The notes beneath the pieces were generated by a model. The model saw only the letters and a program-made list of their open reading frames with translations. It ran no database searches and was not told where the DNA came from. Below are positions 41,015 to 55,020 of a stretch of DNA of 64,000 nucleotides, piece by piece. The stretch is from Pleurostoma richardsiae. Taxonomy: Eukaryota > Ascomycota > Sordariomycetes > Calosphaeriales > Pleurostomataceae. The translations under genes were made by a program, and so were the position numbers. Position 1 is the first letter of the stretch. The number at the start of each line of letters is the position of its first letter. The DNA is taken from contig JANBVO010000027.1 of the NCBI GenBank assembly GCA_030052745.1, forward strand, positions 372,001 through 436,000, in the 5' to 3' direction.

Positions 41015-43743
41015 CTATCCGTCAACATAAGCATCGTCGTCGCCATCGCTCGTGACTTCATCGCAGTCCCCAGTCTCGTCGTCATCATCGTAGTCTCCGG
41101 CTTCCTCTTCACTGTCGAAGCCTCCAGTTTCCTCTTTATCATCGACGTCGCTCCCAAGGTTGTGGAAGTGGTTGTCAAGATCTCCGCCATCCTCATTGCT
41201 GTCTCGGAGTTCCTCATCTTCGACATCGCTGAAAATTTCGTGGAAGCTCAGGTCAATCTCTTCTTCCTCTTCTTCTCCATCGTTCATGACTTCGTCAGTC
41301 TGGTCATTGTCAACTCCGGCTTCCTGCAGGCGTGTGAGAAAGTCGTTGGCCTCCTCGTCACAGATCTTCCATCCGCTTTGACCACTCTTCATTGTCGGCG
41401 ATAACCAATAATCAATCTTGCCAGGCAGATGCATATCTAAAGCCTGTCGGAGGTATGCAATGGCGAGTCGATACGCCATCGAGACGTCACCTCCAGCGTC
41501 ATGGGCTTCCAAGGTCAGCTTTCTATCCTCGGGGAAGACAGTACCATAGAGATTAGCGAGGTTTAATGGAAGTGTAGTTGCAGTCAGTCCCAGCTAATGC
41601 CTCAGTCGCCGCCACCATGCAAGCGGCTGAGCAGCAAATCTTAATGATGGAGGGAGCAGATGCTCGGCCTTGGCAGATTTAAGTATATACCGCAAGCAGT
41701 CAAGATCGCAGTCTTGTGAGCCCCAAGCCACGAACGTTTTCAAAGCACCGTGTTTCTGGATAAATAAAAATTAATATCATCGTAGGAAGAGGGGCTTGGA
41801 TATCTTACTAACCTTGACGTATTGATCAATGAGGTCCGCGATCTCTTGGCAGCTCTTACCCTGAGTGATCTCCTCTGGCCTCCCAGTATAGTTGGTGTGA
41901 ACTGTGGCAGCTCCAATACAACGTGAAGGACCTGTGCGGGCCCTTATGCTCATAATTCGTTCGAGAAGGGCACCCTTTGTGATGCCGTGATTGATTGTTG
42001 TGGGAGCAATGATCCATTCGCCGTAACCGTCAGCGATAGCGACCTGACAGGGAAATCTTAAGCTGCCAGGAAAGGTGATAAATTCGAAGTCAGCGATCGC
42101 AGTGTTGGCAGGATACTTCATCCACGCCGTCATGGTAGAGACACAGTCTCTCAAGAGAGGAAACTCGGTTTTTGGCGCCAGAATCGCGCCAAGAGCAGGA
42201 CTTGACCCTGCACGTAATGGCACTTTATTCCAGTTCCTGCTCCATCCCGGGCAGTCTGACATATGCTTGTCTACCAAGTCGTTATGAACGCGTGCCCCGC
42301 ATGCGTTACACCTCTTGAACTGGCAATGATGATCTTCATCGAGACTAATCTTGCAACCGCAGGAGCTACACACCGTCCGACGGCAGATGCGCATATGTGC
42401 CAGGATCTGGACTTTGCTCCCACGGATCTTGCATTGCGGGCATACATGAACCTTGCATGCTGCTTCATGTCGTCGAATAAATTGATGTGTTCCATGCTTC
42501 GCGCACTTACGACACACAGCCGGCAGCGATTTGGAACATGCTCTGGCGTGTTCGAGTTTTTCTGAAGTTAATATCTTGCTTTTGCGACAGCGGAAGCATT
42601 TCCAGTATTCGCAGACTCTGTAATGTTCTTGGAGGTTAGCGAAGGATTTGCGGCACCTGTTGCAAGAAAATGATTGTTGGCCGGTACATTCCTGGGAATG
42701 TTTCTCCTTCTCTGTTTGAAGAATGCCATATTTCCTGCATTTGCTGCATCGATACCATTTGCAGATCTTTACATGTGCTGCTTGTTCGCTCTTGAGAAGT
42801 CGCAATCCGCACCGCCAACAATTCGCAAGTGGCGGCCCGCAAATATGTGTCTCCCTTTCGCTCATCGGCATTACTCTCTTGCACTGAGTAGCAAGGCATC
42901 TCCATTTCTCCCTGGCGTTATAGTGGTCGATTGGAGGATGATTGTGCTCTCCTCTGGGGCTGGTAACAACCCAGAAGTCATCTTTGCGCTTAATCGTAAT
43001 CCTCCAAGGACAGAGATGGTTTTGGCCGTGCTGCCGAAGTGGAGACTTCAGCCATCGATATCGCACGCAAGCATAGTGTCTGCTGATTAAGTCGCCTGTA
43101 GCGTTCCGACAAGATACGCGTTGGGTCATTTGAAACCCGTTGGGTTGGAGATAACCATCGAGGGCCTGCTTGGCTGATTCTAGTTCAGGAAAGGTGCGAC
43201 TCAAGACGTCGTCTAGTGTCGTAGTTTTGTCGTTCTCGAGTATAGCTTGAGATAATGATTGTCTCAAAGAACATCGCTTACCTTGGCCACCATAGAAACA
43301 GTTGGCACATGAACCACTCATAGGGTCATCAGCAGAGTGAGGATCATTGACAATACATGCTTCCCAGCGTCCGAAGCCTCGCACGCAATATCCACATGGG
43401 GTACCAGCAACAACTCCACACGCTTGAAGCAACCTAGACTTCAAATTGGATTGAGCAGCTGGTTGGTATGGTCGTGCGCAAATTCTTTCTTCTAGGGGAC
43501 TGCTACATCGAACTTGCCTTCGCAGATACAGCGATAAAGAAAGGAGAGAGGGGGGGCTATGACATCCGGGTACGTGTTGCGTACTTCGATGTATTTCGCA
43601 TATAGAGCTTGCCAAGATGTCATAGCTTGTAAAGAGCCTTTCCCTACGCAATTAGTTGGTACCGCTTATCGAAAGGAACTAGGATGAGGCTTACAACCGC
43701 CGGAGATGGCGGAAAGGTCGAGCTTATGTGCGCTTGCCGACAT
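41015..43743 (-). CDS. DUF3716 / HNHPP-domain / multi-C2HC zinc-finger / DEDDh exonuclease-like protein (one in-frame stop)
   Basis: Main exon 41813 to about 43651. Numbered from the ATG at 43651: DUF3716 cysteine module at about 78-128 (CGYCVRGFGRWEAC, SCANCFYGG); a FAR1/GCM1-like segment at about 175-240 (RYRWLK, CPWRITIK, GEHNHPP); about eight CxxC-x(13-15)-H-x(3-5)-C fingers at about 251-468 with a 25-residue period; exonuclease motif I DFEF at 521-524. A 57-nt intron (41756-41812) leads to motif II (TFVAWGSQDCDLDCLRYIL) and, further on, motif III EAHDAGGDVSMAYRL (H-x4-D), then a long Asp/Glu tail. Between II and III the same frame has a TAG at 41594-41596. The true N-terminus may be an upstream exon from ATG 43743 joined by a further intron. 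Inferred role: nucleic-acid-binding 3'-5' exonuclease; unknown biology. Confidence 0.6.
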
Positions 43744-44081
43744 TCTTCTCGTCCGATACGCCGAGGTGCGATTGTTTCCATTCTAAAGCAAGGAAGGGAT
43801 AAGAACTGACCTTGACCGTGCCGGATAAAGAAATGAAAGTTTTCCTGGGAAGCACCCTTGTGAACTTGGTGGTGGGATCGGTGACGCAGGTATCACGTGA
43901 CTACTTGTGTTGACTCATTCGGTCACGTGCCCTAACGTCGCCTGCCCCCACACGGAGCTCCACTCTTCTTCGGTTATCAAGCAAAAATTGACCACGATCC
44001 GAAATCCGGAGTAGATGCCAAACCAATTCCTTTGAAATTATTGAACTCAACACTGGCAGATAAGAACGCCGTCAGCACATC
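43744..44081. other. divergent promoter region
   Basis: Between the exonuclease-like gene and argininosuccinate lyase. Contains GGTCACGTGC near 43921, an E-box-like CACGTG. No gene. Confidence 0.4.
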
Positions 44082-45731
44082 ATGGCATCTGGAAAGGCAC
44101 CTGCAGAAAACATGCTTTGGGGTGGACGCTTCACAGGTTGGTTCTCTATGGAAGTTCAAGTGCAATGTGCGCTGACCTCAGAATGACAGGCGGCCTCGAT
44201 CCCCTCATGCTCAAATACAATGCGAGTATTGAGTACGACAAGCTCCTGTACAAGGAAGATATCCTCGGCAGTATTGCGTTTGCACGCGCAAACGCTAAGT
44301 CTGGCGTCATATCCAACAGCGAGTTCGCTGAAATCGAGAGAGGTCTCCGGGAGGTTCAGAAGGAGTGGGAGGCAGATGCCTTTGTTATCATGCCCAATGA
44401 TGAAGATATTCATACTGCCAATGAGCGCCGGCTCGGTGAGATTATTGGCAAGGACATCGCCGGCAAACTACATACAGGTCGCAGTCGCAATGAGCAGGTT
44501 GTCTGTGATATGCGTCTGTGGCTTCGCAACCAGATCCAGGAGATTGAGAGCCACCTAGTTGCCTTCATCGAGGCTATTGCCGGCCGCGCTGAGGCCGAGT
44601 GGTAAGTCTGATTATCCTATCTTCTAAATCTAGTGGACCGTCCTGACCTTGATAGTGGTATTATTATGCCTGGATATACCCATCTCCAGCGTGCCATGCC
44701 GGTTTTGTGGTCGCAGCATCTGTTATCATATGGCTTTTACTTTGCGAGCGATCTTGAGCGGCTGCGCGAGACTTCAAAGCGTGTGAATAGGAGCCCACTT
44801 GGTTGTGGTGCTCTCGCTGGCAATGGCTTCAATATCGATCGCGACATGATGGCCGAGGAGCTGGGCTTCGCAGACCTTCTATGGAACTCCATGAATGCTG
44901 TTGGTGACAGAGATTTTGTCACTGAATTTCTACAATGGGGTAGTATGTTTATGCAGCATATTTCTCGATGGGCCGAGGATCTTATTCTATATTCCACTAT
45001 AGAGTTCGGCTTTATTTCTGTTGCGGATGCTTACTCTACTGGAAGTTCTTTGATGCCGCACAAGAAGAACCCGGATGGCTTAGAACGTTAGTATCTCCCG
45101 TGCTGTTAAATACTCCTTTGGGTATGTCTTAGGAGAGATCTCTGCTATGAGATGAATGACTGCTCCTGAGACAAGACTTAAAGCTCCCGCGATAAGCCCA
45201 AGAAAGAAATTAACAACTCGTGATCATCTAGTCTTACGAGGAAAAGCTGGTCGAGCATTTGGCCATATGGCTGGCCTTATGATGACCCAAAAGGGCCTCC
45301 CCAGCACATATCAGAAGGACTTGCAGGAAAGTTGGGAACCTTTGTTGGATCATGTGAAGACTATCTCTGATAGCCTTCAGATTGCAAACGGGATCCTCGT
45401 TACCCTTACTGTCAAGCCAGAGCGGATGAGGGCTGCCCTCGATCCGTTTATGCTGGCTACTGATCTTGCTGATTATCTCGTGCGAAAGGGTGTACCCTTT
45501 CGTGAGACGCACCATATCTCTGGGCGATGTGTCGCTAAGAGCGAGGAGCTAGGTATCCCGATGAACGAGCTCTCACTGGAGCAACTACAGGCTATTGATA
45601 GCCGGTTTGGGGAGGATGTTTCGTACACGTTTGACTATGAGAGAAGCGTCGAGATGAGATCAGTCAAGGGTGGTACTAGTCGGGCACGCGTCCTGGAGCA
45701 GGTCAAGGTTCTCAAGGCTATGCTGGCTTAG
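44082..45731 (+). CDS. argininosuccinate lyase
   Basis: Four exons: 44082-44136, 44190-44601, 44656-45086, 45232-45731 (introns 53, 54 and 145 nt), 465 residues, the normal length. Joined text follows the family: MLWGGRFT-GGLDPLMLKYN, HTGRSRNEQVVCDMRLWLR, IIMPGYTHLQRA, GSSLMPHKKNPDGLE then LLRGKAGRAFG, and HHISGRCVAKSEE. The fumarate-lyase signature loop carries the catalytic Ser; it reads MPHKKNPDG where most ASLs have MPQKKNPDS. Reaction: argininosuccinate to arginine plus fumarate, last step of arginine synthesis, cytosolic homotetramer. Codon use is AT-richer than in the neighbouring GC-rich genes. It could be the housekeeping gene or a second copy; the odd surroundings favour a paralogue. 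Confidence 0.93.
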
Positions 45732-46340
45732 AGATATTTCATAGCTTAAAGACTCAAAGGGGCAATTTGTTTTGGAATTTGATAACTTGTCTTAATTTCA
45801 TACAAGTCTTAGTAAAGGGCTGGCAAACAAATGACTAAAATACATGATTGAATTGTCACCTTGCTAATAGGCTACCTTGCTTGGTTTCAGCCAAGGGAGT
45901 TAACCTAGTGTACGAAGAAAGTCGCATCGTGTTTTAGAGCCACCTGGCTTAAACCTCGGGTTATGCCACTTGACCGCCGACGTGGACTGGTAATCGAGTT
46001 GTGCACTGTTTAGCTGGTATTTACGGCTTGAACAGTAGCGGTCTGCTTTGAATTGTAGCTGAAACGTCATTACGCCATTCACAATTGCGTCTCTGACGAC
46101 GGCAGTTTCATGTAACCCTTCCGTGAACCTCGCAGAGAGAGCTTAGACAGAGTCTTGTTGTTCGTCGGGACCTTGTGAAGGCGACATGTCGGGAATGTTG
46201 ACTTGTTGCGATTTCACACTTTCGAGGCTTAAACTTGTCTGCTATCTAGTAGCGGTTGTGCGATCAGCTTTCCAGAGAAGGGGGGGGGCTAATTTACGGC
46301 GCTTGCGTCGTGGTGGTGGCCGGGTATCCCACTCGCTGTC
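45732..46340. other. intergenic
   Basis: AT-rich 3' flank of argininosuccinate lyase followed by sequence upstream of the dehydrogenase remnant. A run of nine G lies near 46280. No gene supported. Confidence 0.4.
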
Positions 46341-46840
46341 GCTGTCCCTGGCCATTTTGCCGTCTTATGGGCGAAAGCACTTGAAGCTGACAGGATAGTG
46401 GGCATTTCCCAATCGGCTCAGAAGCAAGTCGATGTTTTGGCGTTGGGAGCCGACGCTTACATTGGGACACTTGATGAACCCGACTGGGTCGAGAAATATG
46501 CGACGTCGTTGGATATCATCATCTCCACTGTCTCGGTGCCGGACATACCGCTACGGCAATACGTGAATCTCCTCGGCATTGGCGGCGTGTTCATCCAGGT
46601 GGGAGCTCCTGAAGACTTGCTACCGGGCATCGACGCTGGAGACTTAATGCTGCGAAATCGAACCATAACCGGGAACAATATCGGATCGCCGAAACAGATT
46701 GCTGAGATGTTTGCGTTTGCCGCGAAGAACAAAGTGGAGCCTTGGGTCGAAAGCGTCCCATGAACGACGTTAACCAAGTGTTGTTGGATATGGAAAATGG
46801 ATTGGCGAGATTCCGCTACACGCTTGTAAATGAGAACTAG
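46341..46840 (+). pseudogene. NADP-dependent alcohol dehydrogenase (ADH6/cinnamyl-type) remnant
   Basis: Only the C-terminal half of a zinc alcohol dehydrogenase is present. It opens inside the Rossmann domain (GHFAVLWAKALEADRIVGIS), continues DVLALGADAYIGTLDEPDW, LDIIISTVSVPDIPLRQY, LLGIGGVFIQVGAPEDLLPG and NNIGSPKQIAEMFAFAAKNK, and ends MNDVNQVLLDMENGLARFRY. The catalytic domain is missing; there is an early stop near the left end and a one-base shift near 46760 before MNDVNQ. Clearly a degraded host gene. Intact relatives reduce aromatic and aliphatic aldehydes with NADPH. Confidence 0.8.
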
Positions 46841-47139
46841 GTAGTCTAGCGGAAGATACCCTTTTAGAACTGTTAAAACATTTTAAGATGAGGACTTCAA
46901 AGATGAGTTAAGTTCACCTGAGAACGAGTCATTTCGCAGAATCGGCTATCGCCTACCGTAGTTGGTATCCGTCGAATCGAAAGTGATTACAAATCACGCG
47001 ACCTTGAGACTTTCTAAGCTCCGAACCCAGGCGACTGTCTGTTCCCTGTGATCGTTAAACAAACGAGACTGCAGACAAAGCCTGAGTCGAATTAGCAGCG
47101 CATATGCCCTCCATAATCATCCAACCTCATTGCGAAGTC

Positions 47140-48777
47140 ATGACTACTGTATTCAAGATCTTTGTAACGCTCAGCTGTCTTGCGAGCCTAACCAAGGCCA
47201 CATTAGAAGCACCTGTGCTCGAGGACCAGTCACACGGCACCAACGTGCTTGATTACATTGGGGCAGTACCGGCGTGCAACATCTTGGCAATTCCTACGCC
47301 TACGCTGCCAAATGGACACATCCTCAAAATAAATGCTACTACGGTCAAAAACTACCAGTTGTCAGAACAGCCCTTCCAGTTGTTCCCCCCTCAAGTCTCC
47401 ACAAGTGTCAGCTTCTGCAACGTCAGTATCGACTACACACACCCCGGTTGGGACGATGTCATCAATACCCAAGTGTACTTGCCCTTGGAGGGATGGAATG
47501 GGCGGTTGTTGGGTACTGGAGGTGGAGGCTATGCGACTGGTTTAGTCGGGAATGCTATGCTTACCGCGGCTTCACTTGGATATGCCGCCGTCGGAACCAA
47601 CGGCGGACACACCGCAAACGAGGATGCGTCTTGGGCGTTGAGACGCCCAGGCTTCGTCGACGTGCCTCTTCTTGTGGACTTCGCTTCTGTCGCCCTCAGT
47701 GACATGACGACCCTGGGAAAGGCTATCACCGAGAGCTTTTACATTCAAAAGATCCGGTACTCGTACTTTGCGGGATGTTCGACCGGCGGGCGGCAAGGCT
47801 TGATGCTTGCTCAGAGATATCCAGACTTATATGACGGCATCATTGCAGCGGCTCCTGCAATCAACTGGCCAAGCTTTGTTGTTGCAGAGTTCTGGCCGCA
47901 GTTCATAATGAACTCGGTGGGGGTCTCTCCCCCCGCATGCGTCCTCGATTTCATCACTGCGGCTGCAATTTCTGCGTGTGACGGCCTCGACGGTGTTCTG
48001 GATGGTGTGATTGCCGCTCCGGAACTGTGCCACTTTGACCCTCATTCTTTGGTTGGTCACGATGTGGATTGTGACGGGATCTACACCAAGATCACCGGGG
48101 ATCATGCTACCATTGCACTCGAAGCCTGGCGAGGACCTCGGTCAGCCAACAACTCCTTCCAGTGGTACGGTCTGAACTATAGCGCGAGTCTCACCGCACT
48201 CGCTGGTGTCAAATGCGCCGGTGCGAACTGTGAAGGAGATCCATTTCCCATATCGGCGAGCTGGATATCAACTATGTTACACAAGAACAGTTCGTATGAC
48301 CTTTCTGGCGTTATATCGCAGGATCAGTGGGACAACTGGTTCCAAAGAAGTAGAGAGGAGTATGACTGGATCATTGGCACAGCTAACGCAGACCTTGCAC
48401 CCTTCAAGGCGGCCGGCGGAAAGATGATTACGTATCATGGCCTCGATGACCCGGTGATCTTCCCAGGTGGGACAACCCAGTATTACCAGAACGTCATCAG
48501 CTTGGTTGCCAACGTGTCGGACTTCTATCGGTTCTTCACAGCACCAGGCATGGGACACTGCAGCGGCGGATATGGACCGCAACCTACTGAGGTATTAAGT
48601 CAACTTGTCAACTGGGTTGAAAGACAAGTTACCCCGGAGGCTTTGAAAGGAACTAAAACGTCTCAGGATGGGACTACGGGATATCAGCCCCTCTGTCCTT
48701 ATCCGCTTGTTGCCGCTTACCAGGGAGGAGATCCTGACCAGGCATCATCCTTCAAATGTCTAGAAACATATCACTGA
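47140..48777 (+). CDS. secreted tannase/feruloyl esterase family protein (2)
   Basis: 545 residues from the ATG at 47140, which opens a signal peptide (MTTVFKIFVTLSCLASLTKA); an ATG at 47104 adds 12 polar residues that would spoil it. Tannase family signature: nucleophile Ser214 in FAGCSTGGRQG, Asp in HGLDDPVIFPGG and His in APGMGHCSGG, oxyanion region GTGGGGYATG, and the conserved C-terminal PLCPYPLVAAY. Hydrolyses phenolic esters of plant walls or tannins outside the cell. Similar in length and layout to the esterase at 37.5 kb but diverged, so an old duplication or independent family members. Confidence 0.93.
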   Translation: MTTVFKIFVTLSCLASLTKATLEAPVLEDQSHGTNVLDYIGAVPACNILAIPTPTLPNGHILKINATTVKNYQLSEQPFQLFPPQVSTSVSFCNVSIDYTHPGWDDVINTQVYLPLEGWNGRLLGTGGGGYATGLVGNAMLTAASLGYAAVGTNGGHTANEDASWALRRPGFVDVPLLVDFASVALSDMTTLGKAITESFYIQKIRYSYFAGCSTGGRQGLMLAQRYPDLYDGIIAAAPAINWPSFVVAEFWPQFIMNSVGVSPPACVLDFITAAAISACDGLDGVLDGVIAAPELCHFDPHSLVGHDVDCDGIYTKITGDHATIALEAWRGPRSANNSFQWYGLNYSASLTALAGVKCAGANCEGDPFPISASWISTMLHKNSSYDLSGVISQDQWDNWFQRSREEYDWIIGTANADLAPFKAAGGKMITYHGLDDPVIFPGGTTQYYQNVISLVANVSDFYRFFTAPGMGHCSGGYGPQPTEVLSQLVNWVERQVTPEALKGTKTSQDGTTGYQPLCPYPLVAAYQGGDPDQASSFKCLETYH

Positions 48778-48902
48778 GCATTTAGATAGAGATCTTTTAT
48801 GGAATTTGCCGTATATCATGATTGTTGAGGTGTGAAGGATCAGAAGGCAAGCCCTCCGCGTCGATCTTTACAAGCAGATATATAGGGCCCGTCGCTCCCG
48901 AG

Positions 48903-50877
48903 CTAACATGTGTACTCGAACGTAAGAGACACCGTGGGAACTCCTTTGAATCCAGCGGGAACTGCATACGAGATGTTATAGAACAAATGGTCTCGCAACT
49001 GACTCCCGTACACCACGTCCTGCTTCTCTAGACCTGGTGCGTTGACAGTGACGTCCAGGCAAGGAAGAGACTCAAAGCCAGTTATGACATGCTTCTTGTC
49101 CAACGTCCAGCTAGGTGGCACATTTGACAGCGCAAATGTGAAGATGTCGGTTCCATCCTGGGTGGTGTTGGGATAAGACACAGTTAGGCTTTTCGGTCCC
49201 GCCACGGCGTGGACGGTCGAAGCTGATGGGTACAGCGAGAAGAAGGTCGTATATGGGTACGGCGTGTGGGAGGTGTCGCCAGCCCAGTGGACGATGGCGG
49301 GCACAAATTGATTCCCCCGGTTCTCCGTCTCGTTGACTTTCTCAGCGCCTATCATGAGAGGAGAGCTGATCCAGGAGGTAGCGATGCGGTATGCGCTCAT
49401 GTCACCGCTGAGGCTCTCCGGGACCTTCCTCTCTACGAACCGCTCGCCCTCCCACGGGCCCTTCGCCTTGAGAGTGGCAGCTGCCTCGCATGGAATGTAC
49501 TTGGAGACGGTGTCCATGATAAGAGAGAGGCTTGCGCCCTGAGCTATATCGTAGATGAGGTCCAGCTCGCCCTTGAGCGGCTGGGGGCCGTATTGCCGGC
49601 CGTAGATCCCCCACCAGTACATGGAGAGAATGGCGGAGTGAGTGGTTATGTCTCTGGTGTACGCCCGGTCGTATGGGCCAGCCAGATTACCGAGGTAGGG
49701 GTTATAGTGCGTGGCGATGTCCTTCCACAACTCCTTCAGAATATACTTGGCATTAGTGGTGATGGTGGCGTTCCCCGGTGCGTACTGGATAGCCCCACCG
49801 AGGGCCCAGACGTCCATGCCATAGTAAGTCGGCGCATTGTACTCGGACAGCACGTTGGAACCAGTCGATTTGAAGAGGTCGAGGATAAGTCCAGCCTGCG
49901 TGTCGGAGAAATCGATGAAGGTCTGATTGTTGCGACGGTGGCCAATCCAGCCGACATACCAGGCGCGCATGAGAGCCGGATTCGCATAACCAGTAACCAG
50001 GTTGTCACCCTCTGGGTATGAGCCATTGCGCCGCATGGATCCCACAGCGGCGATTTCCAAGGCATCCTCGATGCGAGATACGAGATCATCGCCAATCAGT
50101 TCTGAGAACTCCTCCACGACTTGGACAAGCTGGGTCCTGAGCAAGAAATCTGGGTTATTATCATGAAAATACATGAACACAACGGAGGCGTCATGATAAA
50201 ACGTGCGTGACTCACCCAACAAACTCCCTCCAGTTCGGATCATAGGAGCCCTACATTCGGCATTAGTTTCCCCGGCTCTAAAATATGTTTTGACTGCTGT
50301 CTTTCCATGTTAGACTTACATAGATGCTGGGAGGATAGAGTGGGGAGTCCGAGGTGGGATACGGCTCATCTGGTGAGAGCTTGAATGTTCCATACCAAGC
50401 AGACTCGTAATTCTCCGTCATTTGGCACTTGAGGCTAATAAGACGTCTTCAGCATACGCTACCATTAAGGGATATTGCCGTGGCCCAAAAAGAATAACGC
50501 ACATATTCTCCAGGGCCGCTTTCGCATTGGCCACATCGTCACCCTCGTGCCGATGCAAGAGGCCCGCAGTGTACCACGCGGTAAAGCGGACTGACCAGGG
50601 GCCGTTGTCGGTGTAGTAGATGTAGTTGTACGAGTCATCCCAACGAAGGTCCTGAACTTCCATAGAATAGTCGAAAAGACTCTGAGCAGCTGCACGGAGA
50701 CAAGGGAGGGGCGGGTTAGTAGCGAGAATGATGGCGGGAGCCTGGGGCCAATAGGCGCGGGAACTCACCCTTCGACAGTTGGCTGGACTGCGTGACGGAA
50801 CGGGTGGCTGCAGCACTGGCAGGCCCAACCAGAGATGCAATCACTGTGATGATCGTCTGGAACTCAGGAACGCGCAT
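48903..50877 (-). CDS. secreted protein, probable alpha-helical toroid, unknown carbohydrate-active candidate
   Basis: Five exons: 50769-50877, 50503-50689, 50320-50434, 50216-50250, 48903-50136 (introns 79, 68, 69 and 79 nt), 559 residues. Signal peptide MRVPEFQTIITVIASLVGPA; an upstream in-frame ATG at 50958 was rejected because it precedes this peptide. Residues about 40-400 are helical and rich in Trp and Tyr (WYTAGLLHRHEGDD, AWYVGWIGHRRNNQTFIDFS, YYGMDVWALGGAIQYAPGNA), suggesting an (alpha/alpha)n barrel as in polysaccharide lyases and hydrolases; the last 130 residues look like beta strands. I cannot name the family. It shares a promoter with the GH2 beta-galactosidase, so I infer a role in releasing or modifying the sugar that the cluster uses. 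Confidence 0.75.
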
Positions 50878-54596
<3,719 letters not shown>

Positions 54597-55020
54597 AAAA
54601 TGAAAAGGTTGATGATCCGAAACATTTGGATGGAATGGGCGGTTGACTGGCAAGTGGGAGACCTCTTCTCATCGAATGCTATCGGGGTCAGTAAGGAACG
54701 GTGCAAAGTTAGGATCACTCTATGCAACAAGACAAGTGAAGTATGTCAACTAATGGACTTACACGGACGTAACGATTCCTCTGCAATTGTCTCCAGAATC
54801 GACTTGCTAAGTTGCTAGTCGCATTACTATCGTAAGCTCCTATGCCGTGTACAGCCTCTTCTAATAGTGTGGTCACAGAGAGTCCCAGCTTGTAATCACC
54901 TTCCGCTTGCACATGATACTGAAGTAGACAGACATCTTGCTGTGAAACGTATTAACAACTAGGTAAGTCAAAACACTAGAAATTCACGCTATAGAAGACG
55001 GAATCCCAGGCACTTTTGCG
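54597..55020. other. convergent intergenic region
   Basis: 3' flanks of the GH2 gene and sugar permease. No gene or repeat supported. Confidence 0.45.

Noticed and set aside
43651-43653. ATG at 43651 as certain start of the exonuclease-like gene
   Set aside because: The first 70 residues are not protein-like and an alternative upstream exon set looks better, so the start is left open.
3268-43743. The two DUF3716 genes as a tandem duplication
   Set aside because: They share only the cysteine module, differ completely elsewhere and are 38 kb apart.
49266-50021. Long plus-strand open frame of about 250 codons
   Set aside because: It is antisense to the spliced secreted protein gene, whose frame has the signal peptide, splice signals and coherent protein text.
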